A stretch of DNA of 64,000 bases from Allobosea lathyri (GTDB taxonomy: Bacteria > Pseudomonadota > Alphaproteobacteria > Rhizobiales > Beijerinckiaceae): contig NZ_FNUY01000003.1 of assembly GCF_900108245.1 (NCBI RefSeq), positions 124,001 through 188,000 of the forward strand, given 5' to 3'. The notes under the pieces are model-generated. The model was not told the origin of the DNA. It saw nothing but the letters and a program-made list of their open reading frames with translations, and did no database searches. Shown piece by piece: positions 27,929-35,392 of this stretch; the first letter of the stretch is position 1; each line of letters starts with the position of its first letter. Position numbers and translations under genes: made by a program.

Positions 27929-28633
27929 ATGCCGGGTGGTCTGAAGGCGATCGAACAGGCGGGCGACAGGGCTTTGAGCCTCGTCGACAGCGCCTATGCG
28001 GCCCTGAAACAGGCCATTCGCGAGAGCGTCTTTGCGCCGGGCTATCAGGCCTCGGCCGGAGAGCTGGCGCTGCGCCTCGGCGTCAGCCGCACGCCCGTGC
28101 ATGAGGCGGCGCTCAGGCTGCAGGAAGAAGGGCTCGTCCGCATTCTGCCCAAGCGTGGCATCGTGATCTGCGCGCTCGCGCCCGACGACATCCGCGAAAT
28201 CTATGAGGTGCTGATCGCCATCGAGGCCGGCGCCGCCGAACTGGCCGCGAATCTGCCCGAGGTCGAGCGGTTCGCGTTGGCGGACGATCTCCAGCTTGAG
28301 ACCGATCGCATGGAACAGGCGCTGGCGGCCGGCGATCTCACCGGCTGGGGGCGGGCCGACGAGGCCTTCCACCGCATACTGGTCGAGCGCTGCGGCAACC
28401 GCCGCTTCATGCGGATCATCCAGACCGTCAACGATCAGTCTCATCGCGCCCGGATGCTGACCCTGCGCCTGCGTCCGCGCCTGCCGATTTCGGGAGCTGA
28501 GCATCGCGCCACGATCGACGCGATCCGCAATGGCATGCCCGAGGCGGCCCGGGAGGCGGCACGGCATCACCGGGTCCGGGCGCGCGACGAATTGCTGCCG
28601 CTGATCGAGAGCGTCGGCTTGCGACATCTCTAA
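27929..28633 (+). CDS. GntR-family regulator (FadR/FCD subfamily)
   Basis: This 234-residue regulator has an N-terminal winged helix (AYAALKQAIRESVFAPGYQ, ELALRLGVSRTPVHEAALRL, GLVRILPKRG) at about 20-85. The FCD effector domain has metal/ligand residues in DEAFHRILVERCGNRRF, EHRATIDAI and AARHHRVRARDEL. ATG follows AGGAGGACAG closely. The gene is followed 89 bp later by a tripartite tricarboxylate binding protein and is divergent from tartrate dehydrogenase; both are likely targets. The ligand could be a C4-dicarboxylate. Confidence 0.93.
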   Translation: MPGGLKAIEQAGDRALSLVDSAYAALKQAIRESVFAPGYQASAGELALRLGVSRTPVHEAALRLQEEGLVRILPKRGIVICALAPDDIREIYEVLIAIEAGAAELAANLPEVERFALADDLQLETDRMEQALAAGDLTGWGRADEAFHRILVERCGNRRFMRIIQTVNDQSHRARMLTLRLRPRLPISGAEHRATIDAIRNGMPEAAREAARHHRVRARDELLPLIESVGLRHL

Positions 28634-28722
28634 CCCGAATTCCCTCAAGCCAGTTCAACCAACTCGCTTTCAATCGCCTGAAGATCGCGACCAACGCGAC
28701 GAACCCAACTCGGAGGAAATCC

Positions 28723-29691
28723 ATGCGTCGTTTCATCCTGGCCCTTGGGGCCGCCCTTGCCATCGCGGCGGCTCCGGCCACGGCACAGACCTATCCCTCG
28801 CGCTCGATCACGATGATCGTGCCCTTCGCGGCCGGCGGACCGACCGACATCATCGCGCGCATCGTCTCCGAGCACATGTCGCGCACGCTCGGGCAGTCGA
28901 TCGTGGTCGAGAATGTCGCCGGAGCCGGCGGCACGACCGGCTCGCTGCGCGTCGCCAAGGCGACGCCTGACGGTTACCTCGTCATGATGGGCAATCTCGG
29001 CACGCATTCGGCGTCGGTCGGCCTGTATCCGAACCTCGCCTATGATCCGCGCACCGATTTCGCGCCGGTGATCAATACGGCGGGGACGCCGATGCTGATC
29101 TCGGCGCATCAGGATTTCCCGGCCAACACGCTGCAGGAGTTCGTCGCGCTGCTGAAGGCCAATCCGGGCAAGTATAATTACGGGCATGGCGGCGTCGGCT
29201 CGACCTCGCATCTGACATGCGTCTACTTCCATCATCTCATCAAGGCGCCGGTGCAGCATGTGCCGTTCCGTGGCTCCGGCCCGGCTATGAACGCGCTGCT
29301 GGCCAAGCAGCTCGACTATGTCTGCGACCAGACGGTCGGGATCGTGCCGCAGCTGACCAATCTCAAGACCTATGTGGTGGCAACGCCCAAGCGTCTCGAC
29401 GTTGCCAAGGATGTGCTGACGAGCGCGGAAGCCGGCCTGCCGGAATTCCAGGCGGTGGGCTGGAACGCGATCTTCGCGCCGAAGGACACGCCGGCGGAGA
29501 TCGTCGAAAAGCTCAATGCCGCCGGCCGCGCCGCGCTAGCCGATGCGTCGGTGCGCAAGCGCCTGCTCGATCTCGGCTGCGAGATTCCCGATTCGGCCGG
29601 CCAGTCATCGGCCGCGCTCGGTCAGCATGTCCGCGCCGAGGTCGACAAATGGACGCCGGTGATCAAGGCGGCCGGCGTCACCGCGCAGTAG
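28723..29691 (+). CDS. Bug-family tripartite tricarboxylate transporter binding protein
   Basis: This 322-residue periplasmic solute receptor has a Sec signal peptide with cleavage near ATAQ (residue 22). The Bug family pattern is complete: YPSRSITMIVPFAAGGPTD, VVENVAGAGGTTGSLRVAKA, INTAGTPMLISAHQDFPA, MNALLAKQLDYVCDQ and GWNAIFAPKDTPAEIV. Such proteins feed TctAB membrane subunits, which are absent here, so this is an orphan receptor that may share distant membrane partners or act as a sensor. It is linked to the upstream GntR gene. Confidence 0.94.
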   Translation: MRRFILALGAALAIAAAPATAQTYPSRSITMIVPFAAGGPTDIIARIVSEHMSRTLGQSIVVENVAGAGGTTGSLRVAKATPDGYLVMMGNLGTHSASVGLYPNLAYDPRTDFAPVINTAGTPMLISAHQDFPANTLQEFVALLKANPGKYNYGHGGVGSTSHLTCVYFHHLIKAPVQHVPFRGSGPAMNALLAKQLDYVCDQTVGIVPQLTNLKTYVVATPKRLDVAKDVLTSAEAGLPEFQAVGWNAIFAPKDTPAEIVEKLNAAGRAALADASVRKRLLDLGCEIPDSAGQSSAALGQHVRAEVDKWTPVIKAAGVTAQ

Positions 29692-29707
29692 CGCGGATAG
29701 GCCGATC

Positions 29708-29725
29708 GCGTCACCTAACCGTCAC
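29708..29725 (+). promoter_or_regulatory. Candidate PHO box upstream of btaAB
   Basis: GCGTCAC-CTAA-CCGTCAC is a direct repeat with 11-bp periodicity. It matches the PhoB consensus (CTGTCAY-N4-CTGTCAY) at the GTCAC core of both half-sites. It lies 49 bp before the btaA start. Betaine-lipid genes are PhoB-induced in Sinorhizobium meliloti, so the site makes functional sense. It is a near match, not a perfect one. Confidence 0.55.
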
Positions 29726-29774
29726 GCGACTCCTCTAGTCGGCTCGCCATCGCAACGAGCCGCTCGAGGGCTGA

Positions 29775-31028
29775 GTGACGCAGACGGCACGCACGGTTCG
29801 GCGCACGACCACGCTGGGTTTGACCTCGGCAGTTCACCGCAGCAAGCCGCTCTCGCGGGCGGGCCTGCTGGAGCGGATGTTCACCCTGGCCTTTTCGGGG
29901 CTGGTCTATCCGCAGATCTGGGAAGACCCGGTCGTCGACATGGACGCGCTGGAGCTTCGCCCCGACGATCATGTCGTGGCGATCGCTTCGGGCTCCTGCA
30001 ATGTACTGTCCTATCTGACGGGCGATCCCGCCAAGATCAGCGCGATCGACCTCAACGGCGCTCATATCGCGCTGGGCCGGCTGAAGCTCGCGGCTCTTGC
30101 CCGCATGTCCCGCCATGAGGATTTCCTGCGCTTCTTCGGTGAGGCGCAGTCTCGCGCCAATGTCGAGCTCTACGACCGCGAGATCGCTGCGCATCTCGAC
30201 CCGGTGTCGCGCAGCTACTGGGAAGGGCGTGGCCTGAACGGGCGCCGGCGGATCAGCCTCTTCGCCCGCAATTTCTACCGCTACGGCCTGCTCGGCCGCT
30301 TCATCGGCACGGGCCATCTGCTCGGGCGCATGCTTGGCTGCGATCCGCGCGCGATGCTGAAGGCGCGCGACATGGCCGAGCAGCGCGTTTTGTTCGAGCG
30401 GCATCTCGCACCGGTCTTCGACAAGCCGCTGGTGCGCTGGCTGGTGCGGCAGCCGGCCTCGCTCTACGGGCTCGGAATTCCGCCGGCGCAATACAAGGCG
30501 CTGGCTGCCGATGGCGACGAGGGCATTCGCGGCGTGTTGCGGCACCGGCTGGAACGGCTCGCCTGCGGCTTCGACCTCAAGACCAACTATTTTGCCCGCC
30601 AGGCCTTCGGGCGCGGCTATGAGCCAGGCGCCGACGCAGCTCTGCCGCCCTATCTCCAGCGCGCGAATTTCGCGGCCGTGAAGGCGCGGGCAGGGCGTGT
30701 CGGCTATCACCAGAGCGCGATCACCGCATTTCTGGAGCGGCAACCGGCCAAGAGCTGCGACGCCTATGTGCTGCTCGACGCGCAGGACTGGATGAACGAT
30801 GCCGATCTCACGGCGCTGTGGACGCAGATCACCCGCACGGCGCGGCCGGGCGCGCGCGTGATCTTCCGCACCGCCGCCGACGAGCGGTTGCTGCCGGGGC
30901 GCGTGCCGGCCGCGATCCTCGATCAGTGGCGCTATGACGAGGCGCTGAGCCGCGAGCTCTGCACCCGCGACCGCTCCTCAATCTATGGCGGGTTTCACCT
31001 CTATGTCCTGCCGGGAGCGAGCGCATGA
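29775..31028 (+). CDS. btaA: BtaA: S-adenosylmethionine:diacylglycerol 3-amino-3-carboxypropyltransferase
   Basis: This 417-residue DUF3419/BtaA-family enzyme transfers the aminocarboxypropyl group of SAM to diacylglycerol, the first step of betaine lipid (DGTS) synthesis. Visible features are FSGLVYPQIWEDPVVDMDAL, the SAM-binding IASGSCNVLSYL, ISAIDLNGAHIAL and YVLLDAQDWMND. GTG at 29775 is the start. It overlaps the btaB start by four bases (ATGA). Replacing phospholipids by DGTS saves phosphate; the upstream candidate PHO box supports phosphate control. Confidence 0.94.
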   Translation: MTQTARTVRRTTTLGLTSAVHRSKPLSRAGLLERMFTLAFSGLVYPQIWEDPVVDMDALELRPDDHVVAIASGSCNVLSYLTGDPAKISAIDLNGAHIALGRLKLAALARMSRHEDFLRFFGEAQSRANVELYDREIAAHLDPVSRSYWEGRGLNGRRRISLFARNFYRYGLLGRFIGTGHLLGRMLGCDPRAMLKARDMAEQRVLFERHLAPVFDKPLVRWLVRQPASLYGLGIPPAQYKALAADGDEGIRGVLRHRLERLACGFDLKTNYFARQAFGRGYEPGADAALPPYLQRANFAAVKARAGRVGYHQSAITAFLERQPAKSCDAYVLLDAQDWMNDADLTALWTQITRTARPGARVIFRTAADERLLPGRVPAAILDQWRYDEALSRELCTRDRSSIYGGFHLYVLPGASA

Positions 31029-31699
31029 GCGCAGCCGGCGCCCGCAACGAGGCCGCGGGGCTGATGGACGCGATGTATCGCCATCAGCGGCATATCTACG
31101 ATGCCAGCCGCAAATTCTATTTGCTTGGGCGCGATGAGCTGATCGCCGGGCTTGCGCCCCCCGAAGGCGGCAGCATCCTTGAGATCGGCTGCGGCACCGG
31201 CCGCAACCTGATCAAGATCGCGCAGGCCTATCCCGGCCGCGCCTGCCATGGTCTCGACGTTTCCATGGAAATGCTGGTGACGGCGCGGCAGTCGGTGGCG
31301 CGGGCCGGCCTGTCCGACCGTATCGATCTGCGCCAGGCCGATGCGACCTCGTTCGATCCACGGGCTCTGTTCGGCAAAGCGGGATTCGACCGGATCGTGA
31401 TTTCCTACGCGCTGTCGATGATTCCGCCCTGGCAGGCGGTGGCGGCGCAGGCGCTGCGGCAGCTGGCGCCCGGGGGCTCGCTGCATATCGTCGATTTCGG
31501 CGATCAGGCTGGGTTGCCGGCCCCGTTCAAGGCGGTGCTGATGCGATGGCTCAAGCTTTTCCACGTCACGCCGCGTACCGGCCTCGCGGTCGTTCTTGAG
31601 GACATCGCCAGGGCCGAGGGCGGTGGTTGTCGCAGCACAAGCGTCCCGCTTTTTCGCGGTTATGCGGTGCAGGCGGTGGTCGAGCGACCATCTGCATGA
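31025..31699 (+). CDS. btaB: BtaB: diacylglyceryl-homoserine N-methyltransferase
   Basis: This 224-residue class I SAM methyltransferase has motif I LEIGCGTGRN at 52-61, a HGLDVSMEML acidic loop and the late motif GGSLHIVDFGDQ. It sits right after btaA with an ATGA overlap, so it is the partner that adds three methyl groups to form DGTS. The N-terminal RHIYDASRKFYLLGRDELI resembles the BtaB family. Confidence in the role comes mainly from the operon. Confidence 0.93.
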   Translation: MSAAGARNEAAGLMDAMYRHQRHIYDASRKFYLLGRDELIAGLAPPEGGSILEIGCGTGRNLIKIAQAYPGRACHGLDVSMEMLVTARQSVARAGLSDRIDLRQADATSFDPRALFGKAGFDRIVISYALSMIPPWQAVAAQALRQLAPGGSLHIVDFGDQAGLPAPFKAVLMRWLKLFHVTPRTGLAVVLEDIARAEGGGCRSTSVPLFRGYAVQAVVERPSA

Positions 31700-31746
31700 A
31701 CGCCGCTTGCTGGACGCGTTGCCTGCCGGCATGGTAGCGCCCGGCA

Positions 31747-32547
31747 ATGAGCGAAAAGCCCGAAGAGCTGCGTGATGAGGGCGAGTTTGGTCGCCTCTGC
31801 GACCGGCTGCGCCAGCTCTATCACGGGCGTTCGCCGGCAGCGGTGCGCTTCCAGCTCGCGACGATCATCGTCGACCTGCTGATCATCGCCTTTTTCATCG
31901 CGACGCCGCTGATCCGCGATCGGCCTGCCTTCCTCTGGGTCGACTATTCGATCGCGGCCATCGTTGCCGTCGAGATCGTCGCGCGCATGCTGGGCTCGTC
32001 CAATGTGCCGCGCCTGTTGCGGCAGCCGAGCATGGTGCTCGACCTGTTCATTCTCGCGACATTGCTGGCGCCGCAATGGCTCGAGAATTTCGGTTTCCTG
32101 CGGATATTACGGCTGTGGTCATTGTCGCAGCGGGGACTGCTCTGGGCGCAGCTGCGCCAGACGCGTTACCGCGAGTGGGAGGATGTGGCGCGGGCGCTGA
32201 TCAATCTGGTGACGTTCCTCTTCGTCGTCACCGGTTTCGTCTACACCTCCTTCTTCAGGACGACGTCCGGTATCGAGGGCTATGTCGACGCGCTGTATTT
32301 CACGGTCGCGACCGTCACGACGACGGGCTTCGGTGACATCACCCTGCCGGGCGTCGCCGGCAAGCTGACCTCGATCTGCGTGATGATCGTCGGCATCTCG
32401 CTGTTCGTGCGGCTGGCGCAAGCGGTGTTCCGGCCAAACAAGGTCACGTTTCCCTGCCCGGAATGCGCTCTCCAGCGGCACGAACCCGATGCGGTGCACT
32501 GCAAGGCCTGCGGCCACAAGCTCAAGATACCCGATCACGACGACTGA
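31747..32547 (+). CDS. Six-helix potassium channel-like protein with C-terminal zinc ribbon
   Basis: This 266-residue protein has four or five N-terminal helices including an S4-like segment (FLRILRLWSLSQRG), then a pore loop and selectivity filter TVTTTGFGD (189-197; GFGD instead of the usual GYGD), and a last helix. The C-terminus is a Cys4 zinc ribbon: CPEC at 237-240 and CKAC at 252-255. It starts at ATG 31747, 48 bp after btaB. Related small voltage-gated-like K+ channels occur in bacteria; the zinc ribbon tail is less usual and may sense redox or metal. Confidence 0.88.
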   Translation: MSEKPEELRDEGEFGRLCDRLRQLYHGRSPAAVRFQLATIIVDLLIIAFFIATPLIRDRPAFLWVDYSIAAIVAVEIVARMLGSSNVPRLLRQPSMVLDLFILATLLAPQWLENFGFLRILRLWSLSQRGLLWAQLRQTRYREWEDVARALINLVTFLFVVTGFVYTSFFRTTSGIEGYVDALYFTVATVTTTGFGDITLPGVAGKLTSICVMIVGISLFVRLAQAVFRPNKVTFPCPECALQRHEPDAVHCKACGHKLKIPDHDD

Positions 32548-32829
32548 TCAGGAGATCGTGACGCCTTTCCAGAAGGCAATCCGGCCCTTGATGTTGGCCG
32601 CTGCCTGCTTGGGATCGGCATAGTACCAGGCCGAGTCGGCGTTTTCCTTGCCGTCCACGATGAGCGAGTGGTAGTTCGCGGTACCCTTCCAGGGGCAGAT
32701 CGAGGTCGCGGCGCTGGGCCTGAACAGCTCGGGCCGGATCGCGTCGGCGGGGAAGTAATGGTTGCCCTCGACGATAACGGTATCATCGGATTCGGCGACG
32801 ACCGCGCCGTTCCAGATAGCCTTGACCAT
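32548..32829 (-). CDS. DUF427 domain protein
   Basis: This 93-residue protein matches the DUF427 pattern: AIWNGAVVAESDDTVIVEGNHYFP, then CPWKGTANYHSL with a conserved Cys/Trp/Lys, and ADSAWYYADPK. The stop directly abuts that of the channel gene (32547/32548), so the two are convergent with no gap. Function is unknown. The family is widespread and the fold is a small beta barrel. Confidence 0.93.
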   Translation of the reverse strand: MVKAIWNGAVVAESDDTVIVEGNHYFPADAIRPELFRPSAATSICPWKGTANYHSLIVDGKENADSAWYYADPKQAAANIKGRIAFWKGVTIS

Positions 32830-32919
32830 GGCGAAAGCTCCTGTCTTGCGATGCGCTCGGCGCCAAATAAGGGGCGCGACGAGAGGACGACAGGCAGCGG
32901 CTTGCCGCCATACGGGCCG

Positions 32920-33480
32920 TCAGTGCCGAGTTTCGGCCTCGCGCTCACCGGTCATGCCCTCGACCGTGATCGCCGTTTTCCTGGGCATGCCGATCATGCG
33001 GCCGATCGTGGCGGGCAGCGGCATCATGGTGTGGGCCGCCTTCATCAAGGCGAGATTGGCCAGGATGTCGGCCGGGAAAGGCGTGACCTTGCGGCTGGTC
33101 GTGTCGACATGGAGCGAGAGGTTCTCGCTGGTCGCGGCGAGCCAGCCCTCATTGGCGTGACGCATTTCAAGATAGTAGTGCAGGCGCTTGTCGTCGAAGG
33201 CGATGAGTTGCGCCGTGACGCGCACATGATCGCCCTCGGTCAGCTCGCGCTTGTAGAGGATGTGGCATTCGGCCGCGAAGAAAGAGGCGTGGCGGGTATC
33301 GACGTAATCCTGGTTCAGGCCCACCAGTGAGAACACCTCGTCGACCGCGCGGTCGAACAGGACATGATAGTAAGCCATGTTGAGATGGCCGTTATAGTCG
33401 ATCCATTGCGGCTCGACCCGCATGGCCGACGACACGAAAGGCGCGAAGAAGAGCGCCGGGGCGCGGATATCGTCTTTCAC
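32920..33480 (-). CDS. Hotdog-fold acyl-CoA thioesterase
   Basis: This 186-residue protein belongs to the 4HBT/acyl-CoA thioesterase branch: WIDYNGHLNMAYYHVLFDRA with a DYNGH active-site-like motif, then ILYKRELTEGDHVRVTAQLI and RLHYYLEMRHANEG. The catalytic residue is likely the Asp of DYNGH (family inference). No signal peptide is visible. It is upstream of the DUF427 gene on the same strand, with 90 bp between. In some genomes such genes are paired with carnitine metabolism; nothing here shows that. Confidence 0.88.
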   Translation of the reverse strand: MKDDIRAPALFFAPFVSSAMRVEPQWIDYNGHLNMAYYHVLFDRAVDEVFSLVGLNQDYVDTRHASFFAAECHILYKRELTEGDHVRVTAQLIAFDDKRLHYYLEMRHANEGWLAATSENLSLHVDTTSRKVTPFPADILANLALMKAAHTMMPLPATIGRMIGMPRKTAITVEGMTGEREAETRH

Positions 33481-33721
33481 GGCCGCCCTCCTTACTCAAC
33501 GCCACAATGACGGGCGCGGCCCGCCTGCGACACGGACATGATGATCACTACGCAACCGCATCATTGTCGCTGCCAATTCCTTGTCGGCATGGTCTAGTAT
33601 GCACCGATCCCGTTTGCCGTCAGCCCGGCTTACGGGCAAAAGAGCCCGCTTCGCCAAACTGGCATCGAGATCGTAACAGTCTGCGAAACCGAATAATTCC
33701 AAGTCTAAGCGCTAGAACCGG

Positions 33722-35170
33722 ATGTTGACAATGAGTTTGCTTGCCGTCGCCCCTCATGACGCCCCCGCATCTGCCGCAAAGCTGCCGCCGTCGCCCGATG
33801 CCATCGCCGCCGTGACGCGGGCGCTGGCGGGGTCCTTCGGCAACCGGCTGGTGACCAGCCTAGCGGTGCGCCAGCAGCACGGCCATACCCTGACCTGGAT
33901 CGCCAATCAGCCGCCCGATGCGGTGGTATTCCCCCAAAACACGGCGGAAGTGGCCGAGGTGGTGAAGCTCTGCGGCGCACATGGCGTGCCGGTGATCGCC
34001 TTCGGTACGGGGACCTCGCTGGAGGGCCATGTGAACGCGCCCTTCGGCGGCGTCTGCGTCGATATGAGCCAGATGAAGCGCGTCATCGCGGTTCATGCCG
34101 AGGACCTGGATTGCGTCGTCGAGGCCGGCGTGACCCGCAAGGAGCTGAACGAGCATCTGCGCGACCAGGGGCTGATGTTCCCGATCGATCCCGGCGCCGA
34201 TGCCTCGATCGGCGGCATGGCCGCGACGCGGGCCTCGGGCACCAATGCGGTGCGCTACGGCACGATGAAGGACAATGTGCTGGCGCTGACGGCGGTGATG
34301 GCCGACGGCTCGATTGTCAAGACCTCGACCCGGGCGCGCAAGACGTCGGCCGGCTATGATCTGACGCGCCTGCTCGTCGGCTCGGAAGGGACGCTCGGCA
34401 TCATCACCGAGATCACGCTGAAGCTGCACGGCATTCCCGAGGCGATTTCGGCCGGCGTCTGCCCGTTTCCCTCGGTCAAGGCGGCTTGCGACGCGACGAT
34501 CATCACGATCCAATCCGGTCTCCCGGTGGCGCGGATCGAACTGCTCGACGATGTCATGATCCGCGGCGTCAACCTGCATTCCAAGCTCGGCCTGCCCGAG
34601 ACCACCATGCTCTTCGTCGAGTTCCATGGCTCGGAAGCCGGCGTCCACGAGCAGTCCGAGCGCTTCGGCGAGATCGCGGCCGAGTTCGGTGGCGGCCCGT
34701 TCGACTGGGCGACCAAGGCCGAGGACCGCAGCAAGCTCTGGCAGGCGCGGCATGACGCCTATTGGGCAGCGCGCGCGCTGCGGCCGGGCGTGGAATCGGT
34801 GGCTACCGATGTCTGCGTGCCGATCTCGCAGCTTGCGGATTGCGTCGAGGAGACCAAGCGCGACATCGAGGCGAGCGGCTTGATCGCGCCGATCGCAGGA
34901 CATGTCGGCGACGGCAATTTCCACACGCAGCCGCTTGTTGACCTGAACGATGCCGACGAGGTTGCGCGCGCCGAGGCCTTCATCGAGCGGCTGGTGAAGC
35001 GGGCGCTCGCCATGGGCGGCACCTGCACGGGCGAGCATGGCGTCGGCCAGAAGAAGATCAAGTATCTCGAAGCCGAGCATGGCGCGCCGGCGCTGGCCGT
35101 GATGCGTCAGCTCAAGCGCGCGCTGGACCCGCAGAACATCCTGAATCCGGGGAAAATCATCGTCCTGTGA
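33722..35170 (+). CDS. FAD-binding oxidase, D-lactate dehydrogenase type
   Basis: This 482-residue flavoprotein of the GlcD/Dld/VAO group has the FAD-binding segments VFPQNTAEVAEVVKLCGAH, IAFGTGTSLEGHV, GLMFPIDPGADASIGGM and LLVGSEGTLGIITEITLKL, and the C-terminal cap motif HVGDGNFH, then CTGEHGVGQKK and DPQNILNPGKI. It resembles mitochondrial-type D-lactate dehydrogenase (cytochrome). Two in-frame starts (33722 and 33731) are possible. It is probably membrane-associated through electron acceptors. The upstream 240-bp gap has no convincing gene. Confidence 0.94.
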   Translation: MLTMSLLAVAPHDAPASAAKLPPSPDAIAAVTRALAGSFGNRLVTSLAVRQQHGHTLTWIANQPPDAVVFPQNTAEVAEVVKLCGAHGVPVIAFGTGTSLEGHVNAPFGGVCVDMSQMKRVIAVHAEDLDCVVEAGVTRKELNEHLRDQGLMFPIDPGADASIGGMAATRASGTNAVRYGTMKDNVLALTAVMADGSIVKTSTRARKTSAGYDLTRLLVGSEGTLGIITEITLKLHGIPEAISAGVCPFPSVKAACDATIITIQSGLPVARIELLDDVMIRGVNLHSKLGLPETTMLFVEFHGSEAGVHEQSERFGEIAAEFGGGPFDWATKAEDRSKLWQARHDAYWAARALRPGVESVATDVCVPISQLADCVEETKRDIEASGLIAPIAGHVGDGNFHTQPLVDLNDADEVARAEAFIERLVKRALAMGGTCTGEHGVGQKKIKYLEAEHGAPALAVMRQLKRALDPQNILNPGKIIVL

Positions 35171-35224
35171 CATCCCTGTGGCTTGTGCCTGCGTAGCCTT
35201 GATGGGCATGTCGTGATCTTGCCG

Positions 35225-35258
35225 CGACTTTCCGTCATGATCGACTTTCCGTCATGGT
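35225..35258. repeat. Two tandem 17-bp repeats
   Basis: CGACTTTCCGTCATGAT (35225-35241) is followed at once by CGACTTTCCGTCATGGT (35242-35258) and then by a third partial unit CGACTTGCC. The repeats lie in the 222-bp gap between the FAD oxidase and the AsmA gene. Several short TTGCAG/TTGCAA units follow. They could be a slippage product or binding sites. Confidence 0.6.
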
Positions 35259-35392
35259 CGACTTGCCGGCTTGATCCCTGGCTGCAAGGTGACGCTGCAG
35301 GATGGCGTTGCAAGACATCCGGCTTTGATCTTGCAGCTTCGACCTTGCAGCATCACGACCGCGACCCGAAACGACGAGGATAGAACCGGACG

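Noticed and set aside
33496..33702. 68-residue minus-strand frame in the thioesterase-oxidase gap
   Set aside because: No ribosome site, no hydrophobic or domain pattern, and the gap must hold two divergent promoters. I see no supported gene there.
33860..35209. 449-residue minus-strand frame antisense to the FAD oxidase
   Set aside because: It mirrors a well-conserved oxidase and has no recognisable domain.
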